A stretch of 21,238 nt of DNA. Source: Choristocarpus tenellus KU-1152. Its lineage: Eukaryota; Phaeophyceae. Where the stretch lies: the NCBI GenBank assembly GCA_964200185.2, contig CAXNAD020000356.1:1-21238 (forward strand), given 5' to 3'. This document shows, piece by piece, positions 1-9,000 of the stretch; position 1 is the first letter of the stretch, and the number at the start of each line of letters is the position of its first letter. Position numbers and translations under genes: made by a program. Below the pieces are notes generated by a model that saw only the letters and a program-made list of their open reading frames with translations, ran no database searches and was not told where the DNA came from.

Positions 1-2874
1 CACATTCTTGTCCTGTGCCCCCAGCCAACCAGAATTCTCCCGCCCACAAGACTTAGTGTACTTCAATACTCTCACGACGTTTTGCAGATGTGTGAAGGGT
101 AAAACCAATGAAAACTATTGACACACGAGAAAAATCCCTATAAAAGTTACACTTGTCGTAAAATGTGGAAGGCATTCATCTATTTACTATTTTACTACTA
201 CCAAAAAACATATCGACACTTTATCCCAGTAAATGTTGGGTCAAGCCCATCCTCAATGAAAAGCTCCATCCTCAGTTTTGGAAATCGGCTGTTCTATGGT
301 GGACCACTGCCTTCCTGTGCCTCCAACCTAGGTTAGTCCTGTGCCTCCAGCTGCATATTATTCTACTTGTATCCAACCTTCTTTCTCGTGCGTCTGCTTG
401 CTGACTAGTGCTATTGTATTCCATTAATTATATTTTCTGTGTGATATTGTCCCTTTTGTTCAACAGTACGGCGTGACAACATAGTAAGTGCACTATTTTA
501 TAATTCGAAGAATATTGTACAACAGTTATACACACTGGTAACCAACTTGCGAGGTGACCACATGCTGGGGAAGTCATGGCAGAGAATTAGTTGACAGCTG
601 AGAGCGAGCAGCAGGGTCTCGGTATTATTGGTTGTCTCATACTTGGTGCTATGAGAACTAGAGCAAAAGGGTATGCACCTCACAACTCCGAATCATTACC
701 ACTGACTCTCTCTCCCTCGAACGCCAAGGCCACACTCATCGTAACACACACACTCACTCAATTCTCACAACTCTTGCATCTCGGTCGTATGTGCATATAT
801 CATGAGTGACCTAACCAGTCTTGCCGTGGTCACTACTTCGAAGTATTGAAAAGACGCACTAAGCTACATCATTTACTCTAATGCTTGTTCCTAATTGTAA
901 AATGCTCCGTGCGTACTTGCTTCTTGCAAGTTGGGTTAAGGCATACTACTGATCATCGCTCTGCCTCATCCTTTGAATCGGCTCAATCCAAGGGTTATGG
1001 ACTTTGAATTATACTTCATTTTATTAAAGGAGTCTTTAGCGTGATCACGGGTGTGAGAAGAGAAGTGAAGACGACACTTGGTACCATTAACGCATCACAG
1101 ATCTATAGGAAATGACATCTACTGCTGTGTATTTTGTTAGTAAGTTCTGCTACATATCATTTTCCACAGAAGAGGTAGGCAGACAGAAGTGTGGATGGGA
1201 AGTACATGGTGCGTACCTGAGGTTTCCTGGTAACAAGGCCACTTCATGGATTTTTTTTTTTAAATGGTAAAACAAAAAGCAAGACAAAACTGTTCCTTTT
1301 CCAAAAGATCTCGGGTCAATCTTCGGGTAGTAAACCTGAGTCAAACCATACCAAATAATCTCATGTGCTTCCCTTTGCTTTCGATATAGCACAGGAGTTT
1401 TCGGTGATGGTATGGCGTACCCTGAGGAGTGTGAGCATACACATGAGATGAGAGCTGGTAGGCGTAATGAGAACACATCAAGCATTAGATGGTGAACAGA
1501 TATGTAAATTAATATGGAGGAGAGCCACACTACCAATGTTCAGCTAGAACTGGTTAGAACGAGTCAATAAGCGAGGTGGCGTTCTTTTTGTGGATAATCT
1601 TATTCAAGGAGTTATTTGCATGAGTGTGCATGTGAGGAAAAGAACTGGTATTGGTAACATATACACATAACAAAAGACCGATAGACAGTCAGGGGGTGAA
1701 CATCCTACACTTGGAGTCACAAAGGGATATATGTGAGCAGGGGGTGGAACACAACACAATACATTTTGGCAATCATGATAAGAGTTGCTTTATGGAATGA
1801 TGAGATTAATGTGATCACAACGGCTCAGAAATTTTTGGTTCTGTTCGGAAACGTGTTGAGTTGCACAAGTGGAACCTATTTTAATTGCTGATGTATTCCA
1901 TCTAATTCATTCAGTAGGTAAGTGTAGGGATACTTTCTGTCCGTGTTGGTATAGATTGACTTTAAAAGTTCTATGGATTTTTGGATTAAGCCCCAGGAAT
2001 AATCTGTGATCTATATTGCTTTTAGTGTCCTGAAAACTACTATAGTTTGTATTTAGAGAACATTACATAATGCAAATGCTTCATACGCAAATCGAGACCA
2101 TACAGGAGGGGAGGACCTCTGATCCTTGAGGGGTTCTTCTGAGCACGCTTGTTGTTGATGTGCTTTTGAACAAATTAATAGTGGACCCCTTTCTTCTCCA
2201 CACCTGCACTACACCCCCTGAATTCTTCCACAAGAAGAACAAGTGAGCAACATAGCACGTTTCATTAATGGTTGGAATCCACTAGGCAGAACTTCATTAC
2301 ACTTCTAAACAAAGTATTGTATTGTCTCTGTTCCTACCAAAGTGTCAACTTGTGGAGTACAAAACATCTACTTGTAGTATATACATTTCACAGATTCTTA
2401 TGTAGACCAAATGCCAGAATATTGATACTGCGTCTTGTATCAACATAGTTTGACATGGTTGAGATGAAAACTCCTCAACACACTCAAAATATCTTGAGAA
2501 GCATCTAGTTTGAGACTGTTTCCATTAGGTATGGCCCCTGTTGAAATGTAGTAGTTCCAAAGACTGAGGGCATTCTGAATGATATTTCAGCATTAACTTA
2601 GCTACAGAACCAGCTCTATCCATACTGTCTTTATCTCACAAACTCTGAATACTTTGGTCAACTCTCCTTGACTTTCGGCAAAAATACCCTACACACCAGG
2701 TCAATGTTTTTGCTGACAATATCTACACAAATATACTAATCCTATGGAATAGTATCCATTAAGTATAGGAAATACATGTTTAGGGGTGGGTGAGGTAGGT
2801 AAGTTGTCATTGCGGAATTCTAGTGCAGTACATTACATCATTCATGAACGACTGTTCAGCTGTAGAAGTCCATA
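1..2874. other. Region without a convincing gene
   Basis: About 2.9 kb in which I find no reading frame with recognisable protein character on either strand. The longest open stretch (about 128 codons, minus strand, 1150-1536) has no family resemblance and its composition looks like translated noncoding DNA. There is a T10 run near 1251-1260. Two possible plus-strand exons near the left edge (230-331 and 467-483) are described separately. The region may be intergenic, or may hold introns or UTR of a gene whose conserved part lies to the left of the window. Confidence 0.5.
230..483 (+). other. Possible exon fragments of an SF1 (UPF1/MOV10-like) helicase
   Basis: An open plus-strand segment ending at 331 reads S-S-I-L-S-F-G-N-R-L-F-Y-G-G-P-L-P-S-C-A. 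It resembles the N-Y-R-S-H-x-x-I-L...n-x-L-F-Y-x-x-x-L-x-x-C-A stretch of the second RecA domain in UPF1/MOV10-type helicases. The acceptor could be at 229 (cccag) or 263 (aaaag). The donor G|GTTAGT at 331/332 leaves phase 1. A 17-nt microexon at 467-483, flanked by ttcaacag and GTAAGT, accepts phase 1 and would extend the frame by V-R-R-D-N-I. The diagnostic Asn-Tyr-Arg residues are missing, and I find no later helicase motifs (no R-x-N-V-A-x-T-R-A) downstream. It could be chance, a pseudogene remnant or the edge of a gene to the left. Confidence 0.2.
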
Positions 2875-2941
2875 TTATTCCATGATGGTTGGCTTCACCT
2901 GGTAATCCCGCTCTGCTGCCTTATCTTGATGCTGCATGTAC
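2875..2941 (-). other. Candidate alternative terminal exon of the subunit-f-like gene
   Basis: On the minus strand an acceptor (ttcattag, intron side from 2942) is followed by a 67-nt open exon ending in TAA at 2875-2877. In phase 2 it encodes 21 residues starting Y-M-Q-H-Q-D-K-A-A-E-R-D-Y-Q, a charged tail with a protein-like composition. It has the same entry phase and exactly the same length (67 nt, 21 residues) as the terminal exon at 3505-3571 of the upstream gene. Either could therefore be joined to the exon ending at 5307. The polypyrimidine tract is weak. It may be an alternative last exon, part of another gene, or chance. Confidence 0.25.
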
Positions 2942-3504
2942 CTAATGAATGTAACACGTATTTGAGGCAACTATTACCCCCGCCCCAATCCATAATGTTT
3001 ATCTGCTCCTTTTTGCGTATGGTTTAGTCCAACTGATGTCTGACAATGCTCTACTACACAATATGTGGATACATTCCCACATGTATTACAATGTCACAAA
3101 GATTTACCCCCCTCACATCAGTCTTTTAGAGTAGTTGCTGCATTGGTTGTACATTATTGTCTTTGTCTGCAGACCTCAATTGCGTCTAGTACTGTTAAAG
3201 AGACAAAGTGCAAGTGCAAGAAGAAGCAGCAATGGTGTGTTTAACCATCCCAAACAGAATGAACAAGTGTTGAGTGGGTTTGTTGCCATCCAAATTCACT
3301 CCTTTGTATCACTGGACCTCATATTGTATGTGCAAAAATACACTTTTCTTGTTAATCAGTTTGTTCGAACCTAGTCATCTGGCTCTGAATGCCAATTTTT
3401 TCATAGATGCAGTGGCCAAATAATATATTTTTTGAATTGTTTTCTTCTCTGAGATAACTCCTACTCTTTCCCCCTCAAGCTGTGGCCAAATAGTGACATC
3501 CAAA

Positions 3505-5847
3505 TTAGTGGTGTCCTGCGGCAGCATGGTGTGCCTTGTAATAGTCCATGGCCTTTTTCTCTTCTTCCTTCCTGTAATCATGTAAGATGAAAGTAAAAGA
3601 GCTCAGTTAATATTGTGAAGCGGCGTCTGTGCTGACATTTAGCATGTGTACACGCAGTACTGCACTTCACCTTGGGTGTCAATGGCATAAATAGAGTAGA
3701 GATATTCATAAGAACAAATTTACATTATATTTTTTCAGTTCTTTGATGAGGTTGCCTCAGAAACCATTAATATAACACAAAGTTCTGACTAAACACTCCA
3801 CAAACACTGAGAGAAGTTAGGCGTTTACCTCTTTTGCACATATCACCTATACAATGCCATTTCATAAACTTTAACTCTTCCCTGGTCAAACCTCATCAAA
3901 TGGTTAAAACAATTACAACTAGTTCATAGTACCTCACTGGACATGATGGTTATGGTGACCACACAGAGGCCTCGTGCCAGGCAAAACACAAAATGAAAAT
4001 ATATGACTGCTCAGGTATTTTCCAGTGCTGTGTGAGAGATTCCTCACAATAAAAAATGTGCATTGATACGGGGACCCTAAATGGCTGAAATTGAGATAAG
4101 AGACTACTTGTCATCTGCTATGTGCTGGCTCCTCTTAAAAAAAGAAAATTAACACGATTGAGAGTTTCTCCATAGTATAACCCTAACCCTTTCAATAAAA
4201 CCCGACAGTCTTCTAGTGTAGAGCATTCTTATCACAAGGGCAAAAAAGTAACGGAAAGGGTTCCTCCTGGTGGCTAAGATTTGATATGAAAGATTGGTCG
4301 CATAAAGTTCAGAAAATATTGGGGTTTTCATGGAAAGTATATATTACACATGTGCAGGTCATAGGAATACTCTCTGCCACCCTCTTGATGGAGAAAAAGT
4401 CTCCAATAACATTGAATCCCATCTGGTCACAAAGGTGTAAAAAAAAAGGTGGTCACAAGTACAAACACACACACACAGCTGGACATGTCTCAGGCCCTTT
4501 ACAACAGCTGCAATATGTGCCATATATTATAGAGTTCCTTTACCCAGGGTTAGAGCTGAGCTCAGAACAGTGACCTCCAACCCAAGTTTTCTGGTATGTT
4601 GTTCTGATACCATAGGTCTTATTGGTTGTCTTTGTACTGTCAAACCTAAAACATCATCTGGAGGTTCGCATCAGAGCTTTTGTGTGGACATGATGTAAGG
4701 ACCCTGGGCAGAACCCACATCCCTGAGCTAGCATTGTGACCTCAGACCCGCCCCAGACCTACTTCAAGAGAAAATGCTGCCCAAATCTCAGAAAAACACG
4801 GTTATAAAGCATCAATGTAAAATCAAAACGGCTGAAGACTAATGTGGGGAAAATAAATACAATGGAACGTAAAAAACAGTGGAGGCACAGCACAGCTTGC
4901 CACGACCTCAGCCAAATATTTGGAAACCATGAGTAAATACTTTAAAACTGTATTAATATTTCGTATATTAGAAAGCAATAGGTTTACCATCAATGTGGGC
5001 GTAATTAATCTACACGAATGGGTGCGGGCATCTGTGTGGACGTCGCCGTCTAGGAGATCCATAGCACCCAAGTCGAGTACAAAACACAGGGTATAATGGA
5101 ACTAAGTTACGGTACATCTTTCCTCCGTATCATATGCTGCCTAAATATACCATTAATCAAACCTTGCTATTTCATCTGGCACATCCACTCCAACAGCCTC
5201 AAAATACTTGACCTGTTACCAAGAAAACACCGCACCCACCACAAGTAGCGAGGAGACTTTGTCTAGCAGAATGTCACGGCATACAATAGTTGCATATCAA
5301 TCTCACCTCTGCTTGATCTTGTACTGTCCCGCCACAGTCCACTTCAGTGCGTACGTAGTCACAGCGAGGAATCCCATGTAGTGATACACAGGAGTAAAAC
5401 TGTACAGGGAAGACGAGCACATTATGATGTCACCTTGGATGACAAGACAGGAATAACAGTACCTCGAGGAAGTACTTACTAATTAAAGTACCACGAATCC
5501 ACAATTTAAAGTCGTGTCATGTGGACTTCTGCCCCCCCAAAAGGTCACCATGCAGTGAACGGGAGTGCCTTTCACCTACTCAAGAGAGAGGGGGCTTTGC
5601 CAACGGAATGTATGAATCAGATATTGAAAACATGGTCGGAAAAATACGATAGAAAGTATATTCTACAGGGTCTCCAGGTATTCACGGTGTTCACCCCTAT
5701 CATCAGGGAGGAAACTTGCACAACACAGTCACAAAGAGGATGGTTCAAAATTTGTTTCCCTTAAATATCGCTAATATCCTCTCACCTTCCATTAAGGACG
5801 TATTTGGCGCTATACCTCTTGACAAATTCGCTCAACATTCCACTCAT
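3505..5847 (-). CDS. Small one-pass membrane protein, probable mitochondrial ATP synthase subunit f (Atp17-like)
   Basis: The phase-consistent model has three exons: 5786-5847, 5307-5399 and 3505-3571, giving about 73 aa. Both donors are AG|GTGAGR, and the acceptors are tgtacag and gattacag. The protein starts M-S-G-M-L-S-E-F-V-K-R-Y and continues K-Y-V-L-N-G-S-F-T-P-V-Y-H-Y-M-G-F-L. One hydrophobic helix follows (about residues 23-46), then a basic Q-Y-K-I-K-Q-R segment and an acidic/basic tail ending in A-A-A-G-H-H. The P-x-x-H-x-[IM] signature just before a single membrane helix, the small size and the terminal His-His resemble fungal Atp17, subunit f of the F1Fo ATP synthase membrane sector in the inner mitochondrial membrane. 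That assignment rests on remembered motifs and is tentative. The join from exon 2 to exon 3 spans a 1,735-bp intron, and other terminal exons are possible (see 5153-5212 and 2875-2941). Without splicing after exon 2, a TGA follows at once (5303-5305). The gene is divergent from the deubiquitinase gene, with 203 bp between start codons. Confidence 0.5.
3572..5306 (-). other. Long putative intron of the subunit-f-like gene
   Basis: This stretch would be the second intron of the subunit-f-like gene, from GTGAGA at its 5' end (5306 downward) to gattacag ending at 3572. Apart from the orphan exon at 5153-5212, I see nothing with coding character here. It holds a short CA run near 4466-4477 and several A- or T-rich tracts. 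A plus-strand segment at 3739-3792, after a good acceptor (attttttcag), reads F-F-D-E-V-A-S-E-T-I before a stop, but has no partner exon. Confidence 0.35.
5153..5212 (-). other. Orphan coding-like exon in the subunit-f-like gene
   Basis: After the acceptor ttggtaacag, the minus strand reads V-K-Y-F-E-A-V-G-V-D-V-P-D-E-I-A in phase 0. It then either runs to TAA at 5153-5155 or leaves by a donor AG|GTTTGA at 5163/5162 in phase 2. The second route would join in frame to the exon at 3505-3571 and give a continuous acidic/basic tail. The entry phase disagrees with exon 2, which ends in phase 2, so its inclusion as drawn shifts the frame and stops at 5167-5169. The explanation may be alternative splicing, a one-base sequence error near the exon 2 donor, or a remnant exon. 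Confidence 0.35.
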
Positions 5848-6050
5848 TGTTGAAGACTTCAGTTTTACCTTCTTATTGCCTGTGTATAGTTTGGCGTGGT
5901 CCCACAAATTTACCATATATCGTTAACCTTCGGAGGCGTTGCAACTTCTCCTTCTCCCCACTCCGACCCCTAACGTTTAGCAGTAAGTGACACTCTGTCT
6001 CATTCACCACCTTTGGCACAGACCTTCTATCACTAAGCTTTCAGAGTGGA
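5848..6050. promoter_or_regulatory. Divergent promoter region between the subunit-f-like and MINDY genes
   Basis: Only 203 bp separate the minus-strand start codon (5845-5847) from the plus-strand start codon (6051-6053), so both 5' UTRs and core promoters must lie here unless upstream noncoding exons exist. The segment has a C/T-rich block around 5946-5969. I see no clear TATA box; catatatc near 5913 is the nearest AT-rich candidate. A ctttcag at 6038-6044 could be an acceptor for a 5' UTR intron of the plus-strand gene. Confidence 0.5.
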
Positions 6051-9000
6051 ATGGCGAGCTATAGAATCAAGACCATAAATTTCTTTGGAAGGACAGTCCC
6101 TATCTTGTGCCAAAACCAGAATGGACCGTGTCCTTTGTTGGCAATTTGCAATGTGCTCCTCCTGCAAGGCAACATTAGCATCCATCAAGTGAGATTTTAT
6201 CGCAACTCTAGTTTTGAAGGAGAGTAATACAATATCTGTGTACACACGTTTTCTTTCTGATACTGATGGGATGGCAGTTAATCCGTGTTTTTGATGATAC
6301 TCTTCAGGACTATTCCGAGATCACCTTCAATGAGCTGACGCAATTGGTGGCAGAACACCTGCTCGATACCAACCCACCGCACCCGGATCCAAGCATCAAT
6401 GCAAACCAACAGAATCAGGTGAGTGTAGTGTCCATTTCATGTAAAATGGATGTGCACTCGCGCCGTCTGTTAGTGCGTAATTGTAATTTCTCCGTTGTGC
6501 TTTGGATTCCTATTTGAATGTTCCAAGCAGGAAGGCATGCAGATGTCGCTTATAAATTTGGATCCCCTACACTTCAGGGAGATCAGTTGTGCAATGCCAC
6601 AAGTCTGACTCCAAAGAGGATGCGACATTCTCTTTACACAAACGTACGCAATAGTGTGTATATTTCAGTCTCTACAACGAGTCTGTAATTCTAGTGGTCG
6701 GATTTTCCAATGATTGCTGATGGGTCGCAATATGCTCTTTGTAGCTTGCCTCATTATCGGATGGACGCAATCGTGGGCCTAAGGTTATCGTAGGGTGAAC
6801 CTTTTACATGAAATGTCTCTTTCCTTGTTCATCAATTATTCAATGCAAAGCAATCCATTGAACCACCCCATTACGTGTTTGTATGATCCATTTTGCAGCT
6901 GGATGCAGTTATAAATCTGTTGCCTCGGTTGCAATATGGTCTCGACGTCAATGTACGCTTTAATAGCACCACCGATTTTGAATTCACCGAGGAAATGGCA
7001 GCATTTGACATGACGGGGATCACACTCTTGCATGGCTGGCTGCTGGATCCACAAGATCGTCAAACGGTATGGATTTCATACCCATCGACATGATTCGTTC
7101 CAGTTCATTTCATAATGTAATTTCCTAGATTGAGATCCAGCAGGTTGAAAATTATGGAGAAAGATCCTTACATATCACCAGACTCGGTGCCCCATGTTTG
7201 TTGTAGTAGTTGTAGCTCCATCATGCTTACCACAATTGGGTCGCTCATACAAACAGAAACTGCCACTCTATACCTCAATATGCCCTGTTCGGTTAGGCAG
7301 CAGTCGTTCAGGGCATTTCATACAATAAGCTGGTTGAAATGCTAATGGATCACCGTTCTGCTGCATCCAAAATGGATGAGGAGTGTGCAGTAGAGGGGGA
7401 TACTGGTGCACCTTCCAAGGAAGAGGAACCGGTGAGCTAACATTTTAAAGCATGCTCAAATGTCGAGCACATGCTTACAGGGGTCCTTGGTACGTATAGA
7501 ATTAAGACTAGTGGCGTTATGGTGCACTATTATATCAATGCCATTTTGATTGAAAACCAAATGATGTTTCCTGTTTTGGTGGGCTGTCATATGTTAACAT
7601 GTCATAGGTATACTCCAAGGGTGAGTGTGAGACCAGGACTGATTTCAATTCTTCATCAGGAGAAACAGGGGTGGAAGTGGGGAACTTGGTTCAGGAAGCT
7701 GTTTCAGAATCTATGTTATGTTCTGCTGCAAACTTTGCTGATCAAGGGTCATCCCCTTTACCAGAAACCCTAGGAGGTCAGACAACAGCGGAAGATGGCA
7801 ATGAAGGCTGTAGCTCTTCTGATGCTGAAATATTACCTTTGGTGGGGAACCAAAGCAAGGTCAATGCAGTGGAGATTAGAGCAGAGGGCAATGGTGTGGA
7901 ATGCTGTGCAGATACGGTTGCTGCTCAGGTGAAATTGTTCTTATGTTGCTATCGCTGCGAAGCAAAGTCACTTTAAACCTGCTACCTGTTTAATTTTTCC
8001 CGGGTTTTTGTTTACCAGATTGCAGTTCCAGTTAGAAAGTATGCAACGTAAGAAAGAGGGGTCAACTGCATGAGGGTTGATGAGATCCACAGTGATTTAT
8101 AGTTCAAAAGCTGGGTGGATGATGTTCTGAATTTGCAGTGTATTTTGTTGAGAGAAAAGACCACAAGGGTTGGTTATCACGGTCCCTAGTCATTTTCCTG
8201 ATGAATGCCACAGAAACTATGGACAAGTACTAGGCATTGGTTTGCACTTCTGGGGGACTTGCTGGATTGTTTGCTCGTAACAGTTTACTTCCCTTACAGA
8301 CTCATCAGGAGAAACAGAAAGTAGTTATCTCAAACAAAAATTTGGACAATACCCCTTCCATCCTATATGAAGAAATTGGAATGTACCTAAATCTACTTTC
8401 CATTTCAAAAAAACATTTTGGCATTTTGCCACTTTTGAAAGTTGACCATTTCTGTTGTTGTTGCAGCACTTGGAAATCAGAATGGAATTTTTCCATTGTT
8501 TTCATTGGGTAGTCACCTCAAGTAAATTGGAGGTTGAAAGGAAAGGTTTGCAGCCCAGTCAATGGACACGGTGACCATGAATTGTGTTGGTTAATGGAGT
8601 TGAGCATCTAAGTAAACAGTTGGACAAAGTTACTATTTATAGCCTGTTTTTTTTGTCTTTTTGATACCCATTTCACAAAAAAGAGGTGTAGGCGTGGCCG
8701 ATACTCTTATGTGTGCAAGCACAATGGTTCTTAGAAGTTGTATTAGTATATCAGAAAGGTTGTTGTGTATATACTTACAGTTACAATCTTGACTTGAACT
8801 GTATTTAGGCGAGCTTTTTGTAAACAACCAGAAGCTAATCAAACTGTCTTGACTTTGGTGAGGTTGGACCATTTTTACAATGATATTAAGAACCTTCCGC
8901 TGCCATGTTTGTATCCTTCAGACTGAGACAGCTCCCACCACAACTTCATTGGAAGGGCGAGGAAGTGCTAGCACACAAAAAAATGGCTGTTTGACTGACA

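Noticed and set aside
1150-1536. Longest open frame in the left region (minus strand, about 128 codons)
   Set aside because: No motif, no splice partners, and a composition typical of translated noncoding DNA.
3166-3258. Plus-strand stretch after ctttgtctgcag reading T-S-I-A-S-S-T-V-K-E-T-K-C-K-C
   Set aside because: The acceptor is good, but I found no phase-compatible upstream exon and no family resemblance.
3739-3792. Plus-strand terminal-exon-like segment F-F-D-E-V-A-S-E-T-I...
   Set aside because: A single 54-nt segment with no partner exon on the plus strand, inside a probable intron of a minus-strand gene.
4184-4194. Telomere-like ccctaaccct
   Set aside because: Only a partial double unit with no array, so not a telomere or interstitial telomeric tract.
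5519-5764. Open plus-strand frame of 81 codons
   Set aside because: It lies across intron 1 of the minus-strand subunit-f-like gene and shows no protein family character.
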